Positions 1 to 9,103 of a stretch of DNA of 31,202 bases are shown here, one piece after another (the stretch's first letter is position 1; each line of letters begins with the position of its first letter). The DNA is taken from contig JBCCRH010000014.1 of the NCBI GenBank assembly GCA_039208045.1, positions 1-31,202 of the forward strand, read 5' to 3'. The stretch comes from JBCCRH01 sp039208045 (lineage in GTDB: Bacteria > Bacteroidota > Bacteroidia > Chitinophagales > Saprospiraceae). The translations under genes were made by a program, and so were the position numbers. Under the pieces are notes generated by a model, which saw nothing but the letters and a program-made list of their open reading frames with translations, searched no databases and had not been told where the DNA came from.

Positions 1-167
1 TCCCAACAAGGATTTAAGGCCTTTCGGGAACAATTCAGTACTTGGCAAAATTTTTTCCAAATTTATCAGAAACAACGGAACCCCTGAGGGCCCTTTTGAA
101 AAAGGACATGATTTGGACTTGGGGAAGGCAACAAATTGAAGCTTTAGATTGCTTATTTTTACCATTA
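1..167 (+). pseudogene. Ty3/gypsy-like reverse transcriptase fragment, frameshifted (possible chimeric edge)
   Basis: From base 27 the +3 frame reads GTIQYLAKFFPNLSETTEPL, then RALLKKDMIWTW and QQIEALDCL. This is the pattern at the RT/RNase H junction of Ty3/gypsy retroelements (YLxKFxPNLSExTxPLRxLLKKDxxWxW, then QxxAxxxL). Upstream, the +2 frame gives PNKDLRPFG, which fits the block just before this motif, so a frameshift near bases 25-30 is likely; the +3 frame itself has a stop at 15-17. Similarity fades after about base 160. Such elements are eukaryotic, and everything to the right is bacterial. The likely explanations are a chimeric contig end or foreign DNA. The match is from memory of the family, not from a search. 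Confidence 0.5.
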
Positions 168-168
168 A

Positions 169-318
169 AGAATAGAAAGCGTGCATTTGTTGGCCGACTG
201 CCCGATATTTGTTGCAGATGTAAATGGCGGCCTCGAATGCGATGAAACCGCTCCTGGCTTTGATCAAGGCCAAGAATGGGAGTTTAGAACTTACTTACAC
301 TTTAATATTGGCAACTAA
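169..318 (+). CDS. C-terminal tail of an unidentified upstream gene (partial)
   Basis: The +1 frame is open from 169 to the TAA at 316-318 and gives a tail that includes PIFVADVNGGLECDETAPGF and ends EWEFRTYLHFNIGN. Earlier in this frame there are stops at 85, 97, 109, 145 and 166, so the gene is interrupted or replaced on its left side by the retroelement-like sequence. It ends 18 bp before the next gene in the same direction, so it was probably part of the same operon. In glucan utilisation loci the gene here is often a SusD- or SusE-type lipoprotein, but the tail alone does not identify the family. Confidence 0.35.
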   Translation, partial: RIESVHLLADCPIFVADVNGGLECDETAPGFDQGQEWEFRTYLHFNIGN

Positions 319-336
319 TTAAAAAATCCATATACA

Positions 337-3309
337 ATGACTGTTAATAAAAAATATAACTTTTCACTAGTACTGGCGGCGGCACTATTGCTTCTGCTGC
401 CATTCAGCTGCTCCAGAGAGCTCGAAGACTTGGAGCAACCTACCTTTCCGGTCAATGGAGATATCTTTATTGATGGCTTCAGCGGCGGGCTCGAATACGT
501 AGCCTTTGGAGACTCTAAAACCTCCGCTTTCGAAGTGGATGAAACGGTCTTTTTCCGGGGCGATGCTTCTATGCGTTTTGATGTGCCTAACGTAGGAGAT
601 CCACTTGGTGGCTATGCCGGAGGTACTTTCATTGATGCCGGCGGAAGAGATATGAGTGGTTTTGATGCCCTTACCTTTTGGATAAGAGGTTCTGAAGCTA
701 CCACAATTGGTGAGATCGGATTTGGTGTTGACCCGACCCTCCCAGGGTTTAGCGTTATCTTAAATGATGTTCCAGTTTCAACAGCTTGGACAAAGGTGAT
801 TATACCTATCCCCGATCCATCTGTAGTGACGCGCTTGCGGGTTTTCTTGTTTTATGCTGCAACGCCTCAGGATGGCAAAGGCTATTCTTTCTGGATTGAT
901 GAAGCAAGATTTGAAAAACTGGGTACGATTGCCAATCCAAGACCTGCTATCCTATTGTCAATTGATGCAGGTTTGACAGCAGAAACAGGTGATCGCTTCC
1001 AGATAGATGGGCTATCGATGATCCACAATTTACCAAATGGGTTGGATCAACGCGCCTTTATTGGGCCTGGCTATTTCAGCTATGAGTCATCTAACACCTC
1101 TGTTGCAATAGTAGACGAGCTTGGTGTAGTTACCGTAATAGATGCAGGTGAAGCGACGATCACTGCTGAAGCAGTCGGTATAGCCGCAGAAGGTTCCTTC
1201 ACGGTCACCTCTACTGGAGCAGCACTGCTACCTCCTCAGCCCGCACCAGCACCCACTAGAAGCCAGGATAGTGTAATTTCTATGTACAGTAACGTCTACA
1301 ACGACGTGACTGTAGATACTTGGAATCCATTCTGGGAATTTTCAACGACACTAGTAGAAGATAAAAAGATTGGTGATGACGATGTGAAGCGCTACAAGCA
1401 GCTCAACTTCGTAGGTATTCTTACGGAGGCAGAGAAGATAAATGCAAGTGAAATGACGCATTTCCATATGGATATCTGGACGCCAGATGCGACAACGAGC
1501 GCAGCATTCCGTGTGCTATTGGTTGATTTTGGTGCCGATGGCAACTTCGGTGGTGGCGATGATTCTTCTCACGAGGTTACCATTACGACACCTACCCTAC
1601 AAACGGAGCAATGGGTGAGCCTTGATATTCCACTTTCTGACTTTGTCGGATTGGTGAATCGGAATAATATAGCACAGTTAGTCCTATCAGGTGATTTACC
1701 TAACCTATTCGTTGATAACGTATACTACTATAAGAGCGGTGATACTAATACAGGTGGGCCTAATGAGCCAGAAATGGCTGCACCTACGCCATCAGTTCCT
1801 GCTGGTGATGTTATCTCGCTATTTAGTGATGCTTACACTGATGTACCGGTAGATACTTGGCGTACCGAATGGTCGGCTGCTGCTTTTGAAGATGTCTTGG
1901 TTGATGGCAATCCTACCAAAAAGTATGCTGCGCTTGACTTTGCAGGTATCGAAACGGTAATGAACCAGATTGATGCTACTGGAATGACGCATGTGCATAT
2001 GGATGTATGGTCTCCTAATAGCACACAGTTTAGGTTTAAAATCGTTGACTTTGGCCCCGATGGTGGGTTCGATGGAGGAGACGATACCGAGCACGAATTG
2101 CTATTTGAAATGCCTGCTACTGGCACTTGGGTGAGCTATGATATTCCATTAAGCGATTTTGTTGGCTTGACTAACAGACAAAATTTAGCACAGTATATCC
2201 TAGCTAGCGCACCCGCAGGAGCCTCTACTATTTTTGTGGACAACTTCTTCTTCTACAACGGTGATGGCGGTACTGGAAACCCCACTGAACCACAGATGGG
2301 AGCACCAGCTCCTACTCAAGCAGCGGGTGATGTGATTTCTCTTTTCAGTGATGAATACTCCAATGTACCGGTAGATACTTGGCGTACCGAGTGGTCAGCA
2401 GCTGATTTTGAAGAAGTAATGGTTGCAGGCAATACTACTTATAGATACACCAATCTCGATTTTGTGGGTATCGAAACAGTAGGCAATCAAATTGATGCAA
2501 CTGGAATGACGCATGTGCATATGAATGTATGGTCTCCCAATAGTACGCAGTTTAGATTTAAAATTGTTGACTTTGGCCCCGATGGTGCCTTTGATGGAGG
2601 AGACGACACCGAGCACGAACTGCTATTCGAGATGCCTGCTACCGGTACTTGGGTGACCTATGATATTCCACTAGCTGATTTTGTTGGCTTGACCAACAGA
2701 CAAAATTTAGCACAGTATATCCTAGCTAGCGCACCCGCAGGAGCTTCCACTATTTTCGTAGATGACTTTTTCTTCTATAATAATGATGGCGGTGGTAGCG
2801 ATCCTACCGAGCCACAAGTTGCTCCTCCTACGCCACCACAAGACCCAGCAAACGTAATTTCACTATTTAGTGATGCCTACAATGATGTAGCAGTAGATAC
2901 TTGGCGCACCGAATGGTCAATGGCAGATTTTGAAGATGTAACCTTAGCAGGTAACCCATTAAAGAAATACTCTAACCTTGACTTTGTAGGTATTGAAACG
3001 GTAGGCAATCAGATTGATGCTACCGGCATGACGCACATCCATATTGATGTCTGGTCGGCAGATCACGACTTTTTTGCTATTAAATTAGTAGATTTTGGAC
3101 CTGATGGTGCCTTTGATGGAGGCGATGATACCGAGCATGAATTGCAATTTGAAATGCCTGCTACGGGTACCTGGGTGAGCTATGATTTACCACTAGCGGA
3201 CTTTATCAACTTGACAAATCGTGCCAATATTGCGCAGTACATCATGGTGGGCCGGCCGACAGGTACGAATACTATCTTTATTGATAATGTGTATTTCTAT
3301 AATGAGTAA
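337..3309 (+). CDS. Surface glycan-binding lipoprotein with four CBM-like repeats
   Basis: 990 residues. A hydrophobic N-terminus ends in PFSC (Cys25), followed by the acidic stretch SRELEDLE, typical of surface-exposed Bacteroidota lipoproteins. Residues about 40-200 form a beta-sandwich, carbohydrate-binding-like domain; about 205-292 resemble a bacterial Ig-like (Big_2) domain. Four homologous modules then start near residues 313, 492, 666 and 840, each beginning VISxxSxxYxxVxVDTW and containing VDFGxDGxFxGGDD and aromatic-rich FVDNxxFY ends. No catalytic motif is visible. It heads an operon with GH16, GH17 and GH30 enzymes, 35 bp before the GH16 gene. Inference: a SusE/F- or SGBP-like protein that holds beta-glucan at the surface. 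It could also be the targeting subunit for the GH16 enzyme. Confidence 0.75.
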   Translation: MTVNKKYNFSLVLAAALLLLLPFSCSRELEDLEQPTFPVNGDIFIDGFSGGLEYVAFGDSKTSAFEVDETVFFRGDASMRFDVPNVGDPLGGYAGGTFIDAGGRDMSGFDALTFWIRGSEATTIGEIGFGVDPTLPGFSVILNDVPVSTAWTKVIIPIPDPSVVTRLRVFLFYAATPQDGKGYSFWIDEARFEKLGTIANPRPAILLSIDAGLTAETGDRFQIDGLSMIHNLPNGLDQRAFIGPGYFSYESSNTSVAIVDELGVVTVIDAGEATITAEAVGIAAEGSFTVTSTGAALLPPQPAPAPTRSQDSVISMYSNVYNDVTVDTWNPFWEFSTTLVEDKKIGDDDVKRYKQLNFVGILTEAEKINASEMTHFHMDIWTPDATTSAAFRVLLVDFGADGNFGGGDDSSHEVTITTPTLQTEQWVSLDIPLSDFVGLVNRNNIAQLVLSGDLPNLFVDNVYYYKSGDTNTGGPNEPEMAAPTPSVPAGDVISLFSDAYTDVPVDTWRTEWSAAAFEDVLVDGNPTKKYAALDFAGIETVMNQIDATGMTHVHMDVWSPNSTQFRFKIVDFGPDGGFDGGDDTEHELLFEMPATGTWVSYDIPLSDFVGLTNRQNLAQYILASAPAGASTIFVDNFFFYNGDGGTGNPTEPQMGAPAPTQAAGDVISLFSDEYSNVPVDTWRTEWSAADFEEVMVAGNTTYRYTNLDFVGIETVGNQIDATGMTHVHMNVWSPNSTQFRFKIVDFGPDGAFDGGDDTEHELLFEMPATGTWVTYDIPLADFVGLTNRQNLAQYILASAPAGASTIFVDDFFFYNNDGGGSDPTEPQVAPPTPPQDPANVISLFSDAYNDVAVDTWRTEWSMADFEDVTLAGNPLKKYSNLDFVGIETVGNQIDATGMTHIHIDVWSADHDFFAIKLVDFGPDGAFDGGDDTEHELQFEMPATGTWVSYDLPLADFINLTNRANIAQYIMVGRPTGTNTIFIDNVYFYNE
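1273..3306 (+). repeat. Four tandem coding repeats of a CBM-like module
   Basis: The module starts recur at about 1273, 1810, 2332 and 2854. Spacing is 537 bp and then twice exactly 522 bp (179, 174, 174 codons). The second and third copies are nearly identical in DNA: a long shared stretch around 2164-2225 recurs around 2686-2747. The first copy is the most diverged. Proline-rich linkers (PxMxAPxP type) separate the units. This suggests recent duplication or gene conversion of the middle copies. Confidence 0.85.
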
Positions 3310-3344
3310 AACCTATATTCTATCACAAAAAAATTATTCAAATT

Positions 3345-4184
3345 ATGAAATGGCGTAATCCAAAAATTATATATCCTGCATTTTTATTTGCCCTAATCTT
3401 TGCTTTCTCCAGTTGTATCCAGGAAGCGGATATCATCGAGGGCGACTGGCAACTGGTTTGGCAAGACGAATTTGATGGCCCTGCCAATCAACTACCCGAT
3501 GCTAACAAGTGGAACTTCGATGTGGGCAGAGGTCCCGGAAACGATGGTTGGGGTAACCAGGAGTTGCAATACTACACGGACCGTGCAGAAAATGCTTCGC
3601 TAGATGGCGAAGGTAATATGGTCATCACCGCTCGTGCGGAATCATTTGCAGGAGCATCATTCACCTCCGCACGTATCACTACCAAAGGAAAGTTTGATTT
3701 CGGCTATGGCCGCTATGAAGCACGTATTCGTATTCCTTCAGGCCCAGGTCTTTGGCCTGCCTTTTGGATGTTGGGTACTAATATTGACCTTGTAGGATGG
3801 CCACAGTGTGGTGAGATTGACATTATGGAGTCTCGTGGACAATTCCCACAAGAAATCCAAGGTACTGTGCACGGGCCGGGCTACTCTGCGGGAGAATCTA
3901 TTGGTAAGCCCTTTACCTACGAGCAAAGTCGCTTTGATGATGACTTCCACATCTATGCGGTAGAATGGGGCCCTGATTACATTTACTTTTTCGTAGATGA
4001 TGTCCTTTATCAAGCTATTACACCTGAAGATGTACCTGGTGAGTGGGTATTCAATACTGATTTCCATATGCTACTGAATGTGGCAGTAGGAGGCACTTAT
4101 GTGGGTTTCCCAAGTGTTGATACGCCTTTCCCACAGACCATGCACATCGATTATGTACGTGTGTATGAAAATGCTAGCAACTAA
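3345..4184 (+). CDS. GH16 endo-beta-1,3-glucanase (laminarinase) lipoprotein
   Basis: 279 residues, a single GH16 domain of normal size. The N-terminus is a lipoprotein signal ending FAFSSC (Cys24). The catalytic motif GEIDIMES is at residues 156-163: Glu157 nucleophile, Asp159, Glu162 acid/base, the beta-bulge arrangement of laminarinase/lichenase members. The N-terminal signature WQDEFDG and the aromatic-rich substrate cleft (GLWPAFWML) are also present. GH16 enzymes of this type hydrolyse internal beta-1,3 (or mixed 1,3/1,4) linkages with retention. The protein probably sits on the outer membrane next to the glycan-binding protein encoded 35 bp upstream. Specificity for laminarin is inferred from the GH17/GH30/phosphorylase neighbours; mixed-linkage glucan is the alternative. 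Confidence 0.92.
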   Translation: MKWRNPKIIYPAFLFALIFAFSSCIQEADIIEGDWQLVWQDEFDGPANQLPDANKWNFDVGRGPGNDGWGNQELQYYTDRAENASLDGEGNMVITARAESFAGASFTSARITTKGKFDFGYGRYEARIRIPSGPGLWPAFWMLGTNIDLVGWPQCGEIDIMESRGQFPQEIQGTVHGPGYSAGESIGKPFTYEQSRFDDDFHIYAVEWGPDYIYFFVDDVLYQAITPEDVPGEWVFNTDFHMLLNVAVGGTYVGFPSVDTPFPQTMHIDYVRVYENASN

Positions 4185-4213
4185 TTAGAGCGTAAATCAT
4201 AATATTCATAAGA

Positions 4214-7200
4214 ATGAACACCGCTATAAACGAAAAAACAGTAAACATTAGCAGAGTAGAAATTGATGGAGAGGTATTCTTCAAGATTTCTAATAGCGAT
4301 TTGATGCGCCCCTTCTTTATGAATATTATCAGTGATGCGAATCACTGGCTATTTGTATCAAGTAATGGGGGATTAACGGCAGGGCGTAAAAATGCGGAGT
4401 ATGCCTTATTCCCCTATTACACTGATGATAAAATTACCGAATCAGCAGAAACAACGGGCTGTCTTTCTATTTTCAGCGTTCAAAAAGCAGGAAAGACGCA
4501 CCTGTGGCAACCGTTTTCTATACGCCAAGAAGGACTGTACCAGATCAGTCGGAACTTGTACAAAAGTAACTTTGGGAACAAGGTCATCTTTGAAGAAATC
4601 AATGAAGACCTACAACTCAGCTTCCGCTATCAATGGTGTTCGAGCAACCGATTTGGCTTTGTCCGCAAAGCAATGCTGAAAAATCAGGGCTATGAAGCAG
4701 TTAAGATTTCTTTGCTCGATGGTCTTCAAAACATCTTACCGATCGGCCTCGGTAGCTGGCTGCAAAACAATTACAGCAATCTCGCTGATGCCTATAAGAA
4801 GAGTGAACTCGAAAAAGATACACGCTTAGGTATTTATGCCCTAAGCGCTATCATTAATGATACCGCAGAACCCAGCGAAGCCCTAAAAGCGAATGTTGCT
4901 TGGTCCATTGGCTTAGAGAGCGCTAAGCACTTGATCTCGTCTTTGCAGGTAAATGCCTTTCGAAGAGGTCAAATAGCTCAAGAAGAAGTAGAAGTACGTG
5001 CAGAAAAAGGCGCCTATTTGCTGCAAGCAGAAATAGATTTATCCGTTGGGGAAGAACAATCGTGGATGATTCTAGCGGATGTAAATAAGAATCACGCTGC
5101 TATTGCCCAACTTTCGCATACCATTCGTACTACCGAACAGCTTGCCACACTCGTCGAGCAAGATATTCAGGCAGGTACCGATCGCCTTATTGGCCTGAGC
5201 GGGGCTGCTGATGGCATACAGCTCACTGCCGATCACCGAAAAGATGCCCGCCATTTTTCAAATACTCTCTTTAATATTATGCGGGGTGGTATTTTTGATT
5301 TCAACTACCAAATCGAAAAGGCCGATTTTGTACCTTATTTGGCGAAAGCCAACAAAAACACCTATGCCATAGCTAAAGAAGCCCTGGCTACGCTACCCGA
5401 ACTATTTACCCTTACCGAATTAAACGAATTTGCTCACCAGAGTGATGATCCTCACTTTAAACGACTTTGCCTGGAATACCTGCCGCTCAAATTTAGCCGT
5501 AGGCATGGTGACCCTAGTCGCCCATGGAACAAATTTTCGATCAACACGCAAAGCGAAGTCGATGGCTCCAAAATCCTCGACTATCAGGGCAACTGGCGCG
5601 ACATCTTCCAAAATTGGGAAGCTCTATCGCACGCTTTCCCCAATTTTATCGAAGGTATGATCCATAAGTTTTTGAATGCCTCTACCTTCGATGGCTACAA
5701 CCCCTACCGCGTTACTAAGGATGGCTTCGATTGGGAGGCCATAGAACCAGAAGACGAACGATCTTATATTGGCTATTGGGGTGATCATCAGATCATCTAC
5801 TTACTGAAGTTCCTGGAATTTATGCAAGATCGTCAGCCTGGCCAACTAGCAAAAGACCTTGGCACCGACCTGTTTGTCTACGCCAACGTACCCTACAAAA
5901 TCAAGTCCTTTGAGTCGCTTATTGAGAACTCTAAAGAGACTGTCGATTTTGACCATAACATGCATGAGCAGCTCCAGGCGGCAAAAGCCGCCCTTGGAGC
6001 CGATGCATTTTTACTAAAAAACCAACAGCGAGAAATCCACCAAGTCAATTTCTTGGAGAAAATGCTGGCCACGCTACTCGCCAAGCTCAGCAATTTTATC
6101 CCCGAAGGTGGTATCTGGCTCAACACCCAACGCCCAGAGTGGAACGATGCCAACAACGCCCTGGTAGGTAACGGCGTTTCGATGGTCACGCTCTACTATT
6201 TGCACCGTTTCTTGCAATTCCTAAAAGGCATTATTGACGAAAGTCCAATGGATGAAGTACCTGTGTCTAGCGAATTGGTGGACTTCTTTGGCAAGGTGCA
6301 TACTACATTCAAAACTCATCAGTATGTATTAGATGGCTCCTTCAATGATGAGCAGCGCATGCAGGTGCTAAGAGGGGTAGGTGAAGCGGGAAGCGCTTAT
6401 CGCGAAAATGTGTACGCACATGGTTTTAGAGGGAGTAAGTCGTCGCTTCCGCTAAAAGAGGTGCGTGCATTTATTGACTTGAGTGTTCAGTATCTACAGC
6501 ATTCGATTATAGCTAATGAGCGTGCCGATCACTTGTATCATGCCTACAACCTGATGACGGTAGAGAGTGCACAGGAGGTATCCATTTCGTACCTCGATGA
6601 AATGCTAGAGGGTCAAGTAGCGGTGCTGAGCTCAGGCTATCTATCTCCCGAAGCTGCACTGAAGCTCCTCGATGGCATGAAAGCTAGCCGGATATTCCGC
6701 TCAGATCAGTATAGCTACATTCTATATCCCGATAAAGATTTAGGCCGCTTTTTGGCAAAGAATAATATCCCAACCACCGCAATCGATAACTCAGCCCTAC
6801 TCCAACGTCTGGTAAAAGATGGCCACAAAACCATTATCGAAAAAGCAGTAGATGGCCGTTACCATTTTAATGGCAATTTTAGAAACGCTAATGATTTAAA
6901 GGCAGCGCTAGATGCCCTTGCCGGAACCGAGTATGCTACTTTGATACAGCGTGATCGCGAGCAGCTCTTGGCTATCTTTGAGCAGGTGTTTAACCACAAA
7001 GCTTTCACAGGCCGCTCAGGTACTTTCTTTGGGTATGAAGGGCTAGGCTCCATCTATTGGCACATGGTATCGAAGTTGCTACTGGCAGTGCAGGAAGTTT
7101 GCCTACAGGCAAATGAGCAAGCAGCCAGTCCAGAAGTATTTGGCCGCTTGTTAGAGCACTACTATGAGATCAATGAAGGGATTGGAGTGCATAAGTCCCC

Positions 7201-7657
7201 TACCCTATACGGTGCTTTCCCTACCGATGCCTACTCGCACACCCCTGCGGGCAGAGGTGCACAGCAGCCAGGTATGACAGGCCAGGTGAAGGAAGATATT
7301 ATTAGTCGTTTTGGTGAGCTGGGCGTAGTAGTGCAACATGGACAACTGGGCTTCCACCCTACCCTTTTGCGCAAAGCAGAATTTTTGGCTGCTCCAGCCA
7401 CTTTCAACTATAAGGATATTCATGGCAATGATCAACAACTGAGCCTCGCCGCTCAGACCTTGTGCTTCACTTACTGCCAAATACCAATTGTTTACCAATT
7501 AGCGACCCAAGAAGGCACTACTATTCACTACACGAATGGCGAAGTCAAAATATTACCATCTACTACATTAGATCAAGCTACTAGCGCGGCTATTTTTAGC
7601 CGCACCGGAGCAGTACGCGCTATCGAAGTCCAACTACAGCCCGAAAACTTGAAATAA
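4214..7657 (+). CDS. Beta-1,3-glucan/oligosaccharide phosphorylase, GH149/GH161-like
   Basis: 1147 residues with no signal peptide, so cytoplasmic. The N-terminal part (HWLFVSSNGGLTAGRKNAEY) and overall length fit the GH94-related clan of inverting phosphorylases. The RPEWNDANNAL motif carries the expected general-acid Asp at residue 645 (codon 6146-6148), equivalent to the WNDG/WNDC motif of cellobiose phosphorylases. At more than 1100 residues it fits GH149 or GH161 (beta-1,3-glucan phosphorylases) better than the shorter GH94 enzymes. These families cleave beta-1,3-gluco-oligosaccharides with phosphate to give glucose-1-phosphate. It lies between GH16 and GH17 genes with gaps of about 30 bp. 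Family choice between GH149 and GH161 is from memory and unsettled; a role in beta-1,3-glucan breakdown is well supported by context. Confidence 0.75.
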   Translation: MNTAINEKTVNISRVEIDGEVFFKISNSDLMRPFFMNIISDANHWLFVSSNGGLTAGRKNAEYALFPYYTDDKITESAETTGCLSIFSVQKAGKTHLWQPFSIRQEGLYQISRNLYKSNFGNKVIFEEINEDLQLSFRYQWCSSNRFGFVRKAMLKNQGYEAVKISLLDGLQNILPIGLGSWLQNNYSNLADAYKKSELEKDTRLGIYALSAIINDTAEPSEALKANVAWSIGLESAKHLISSLQVNAFRRGQIAQEEVEVRAEKGAYLLQAEIDLSVGEEQSWMILADVNKNHAAIAQLSHTIRTTEQLATLVEQDIQAGTDRLIGLSGAADGIQLTADHRKDARHFSNTLFNIMRGGIFDFNYQIEKADFVPYLAKANKNTYAIAKEALATLPELFTLTELNEFAHQSDDPHFKRLCLEYLPLKFSRRHGDPSRPWNKFSINTQSEVDGSKILDYQGNWRDIFQNWEALSHAFPNFIEGMIHKFLNASTFDGYNPYRVTKDGFDWEAIEPEDERSYIGYWGDHQIIYLLKFLEFMQDRQPGQLAKDLGTDLFVYANVPYKIKSFESLIENSKETVDFDHNMHEQLQAAKAALGADAFLLKNQQREIHQVNFLEKMLATLLAKLSNFIPEGGIWLNTQRPEWNDANNALVGNGVSMVTLYYLHRFLQFLKGIIDESPMDEVPVSSELVDFFGKVHTTFKTHQYVLDGSFNDEQRMQVLRGVGEAGSAYRENVYAHGFRGSKSSLPLKEVRAFIDLSVQYLQHSIIANERADHLYHAYNLMTVESAQEVSISYLDEMLEGQVAVLSSGYLSPEAALKLLDGMKASRIFRSDQYSYILYPDKDLGRFLAKNNIPTTAIDNSALLQRLVKDGHKTIIEKAVDGRYHFNGNFRNANDLKAALDALAGTEYATLIQRDREQLLAIFEQVFNHKAFTGRSGTFFGYEGLGSIYWHMVSKLLLAVQEVCLQANEQAASPEVFGRLLEHYYEINEGIGVHKSPTLYGAFPTDAYSHTPAGRGAQQPGMTGQVKEDIISRFGELGVVVQHGQLGFHPTLLRKAEFLAAPATFNYKDIHGNDQQLSLAAQTLCFTYCQIPIVYQLATQEGTTIHYTNGEVKILPSTTLDQATSAAIFSRTGAVRAIEVQLQPENLK

Positions 7658-7685
7658 TACGGGTATAACAACAAAACGAAAAACG

Positions 7686-8969
7686 ATGAAAAGTACCTTA
7701 CAGCTAGTTGTTGCGCTCTTGTTATTTGCCTACTGTACTGGCTGTGGGCAGGCTACCCCATCTGATGAAACCTCTTCTACCCCCACTGCTCCCAAAGAAC
7801 TGACGGCAGCAGATATTCTCGGCGATCCTGCATATCAAGCTATTTCTTATGGTGGCTACCGTACGAATAGCCGAGATGTACAGCCTACCATCGCTGAACT
7901 CAAAGAGGATATGAAAATCCTCCACGCAATGGGTATTCGGCTGTTTCGTACCTACAATGTGCACTTCCCACATGCTGCTAATGTCTTAGCAGCCATTCGT
8001 CAACTCAAAGAAGAAAATGCCAATTTTGAAATGTATGTCATGCTCGGTGCCTGGATTAACTGCAAGGATGCTTTCACCGCAAATCCTGACCACAACCTAG
8101 AGGATGAGGCTGCTAACACCAAAGAAATACAGCGAGCGGTAGAACTCGCTAATCAATACGATGACATCGTCAAAATCATTGCCGTGGGCAATGAGGCAAT
8201 GGTTAAATGGGCGGCGAGCTATTTTGTGCAACCAGGAGTGATCTTCAAATGGGTCAATCACTTACAAGCCCTCAAACAAACCAATAAACTACCTAAAGAT
8301 ATTTGGATCACAAGCTCTGATAACTTCGCATCTTGGGGAGGTGGAGGAGCCGAATACCATGTAGAAGATCTCAATCGTCTAATCGAAGCGGTCGACTATA
8401 TCTCCGTGCACACCTACCCTATGCACGATACCCACTACAATCCTGATTTTTGGGGCAATACCCCCTCGGAAGATACCCTGGCTAAGCCAGAAAAAATCGA
8501 CATGGCGATGGATCGCGCCTTGGATTACGCGAAAGCGCAATACGATAGTACGGTGGCCTACATGAGCAGCTTAGGTATCCAAAAGCCCGTACACATTGGC
8601 GAAACGGGTTGGGCCAGTGCTTCCAATAGCTTCTACGGCCCCGCTGGCTCTAAGGCGACCGATGAGTATAAGGAAGGACTTTACCACCAGCGCATGCGCG
8701 AGTGGACGGACAAGGCTAATATCTCTTGCTTCTACTTCGAAGCCTTTGATGAAAACTGGAAAGATGCCGGTAATCCTGGCGGTTCTGAAAATCACTTTGG
8801 CCTATTCACAATTGATGGTCAAGCCAAATATGCCATCTGGGACTTGGTTGATGCAGGGACTTTTGAGGGACTGGGGCGTGCTGGAAAGCCCGTTGGAAAG
8901 ACGTATGGTGGGGATGAAAACGCGCTGTTGGAGGAGGTGCTAGTGCCTCCGGTGAAGGATATAAAATAA
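7686..8969 (+). CDS. GH17 beta-1,3-glucanase, lipoprotein
   Basis: 427 residues. The N-terminal signal ends in CTGC (Cys20 the likely lipid site), followed by a Ser/Thr/Pro linker. The GH17 TIM barrel spans about residues 45-400. The acid/base is Glu170 in VGNEAM; the nucleophile is Glu306 in IGETGW. The strands RLFRTYNV, DYISVHTYPM and CFYFEAFDENWK are typical. GH17 enzymes are retaining beta-1,3-glucan hydrolases or transglycosylases. It is the only one of the three GH17 proteins here with an export signal, so it would act at the cell envelope on laminarin or its fragments. A palindromic repeat pair follows the stop codon. Confidence 0.88.
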   Translation: MKSTLQLVVALLLFAYCTGCGQATPSDETSSTPTAPKELTAADILGDPAYQAISYGGYRTNSRDVQPTIAELKEDMKILHAMGIRLFRTYNVHFPHAANVLAAIRQLKEENANFEMYVMLGAWINCKDAFTANPDHNLEDEAANTKEIQRAVELANQYDDIVKIIAVGNEAMVKWAASYFVQPGVIFKWVNHLQALKQTNKLPKDIWITSSDNFASWGGGGAEYHVEDLNRLIEAVDYISVHTYPMHDTHYNPDFWGNTPSEDTLAKPEKIDMAMDRALDYAKAQYDSTVAYMSSLGIQKPVHIGETGWASASNSFYGPAGSKATDEYKEGLYHQRMREWTDKANISCFYFEAFDENWKDAGNPGGSENHFGLFTIDGQAKYAIWDLVDAGTFEGLGRAGKPVGKTYGGDENALLEEVLVPPVKDIK

Positions 8970-8990
8970 TTGATATGGACTACTAAGCTT

Positions 8991-9067
8991 CTGCGGATTG
9001 CAAATCCGCAGGGCACGGACTATGCTCTTAAAAGCCCAGCCCGTGCATAGCGGATTTGCAATCCGCG
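8991..9067. repeat. REP-like inverted pair (BIME-like hairpin)
   Basis: Two 17-bp elements, gcggattgcaaatccgc at 8993-9009 and gcggatttgcaatccgc at 9050-9066, are exact reverse complements; each is itself near-palindromic. Inner arms gcacgg (9013-9018) and ccgtgc (9041-9046) extend the hairpin. It fills most of the unusually wide 134-bp gap between the GH17 and GH30 genes in an otherwise tight operon. The same core recurs near 20861 and 23713. It could shape mRNA processing or partial termination inside the operon. Confidence 0.8.
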
Positions 9068-9103
9068 TTGAAGTTGAATTGAACCTATAAACGAACGCCT
9101 ATT

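Noticed and set aside
42..245. 67-codon frame as an intact small gene
   Set aside because: Its beginning matches retroelement RT with a frameshift upstream, and its end shares sequence with a different, bacterial frame, so it is not a real gene.
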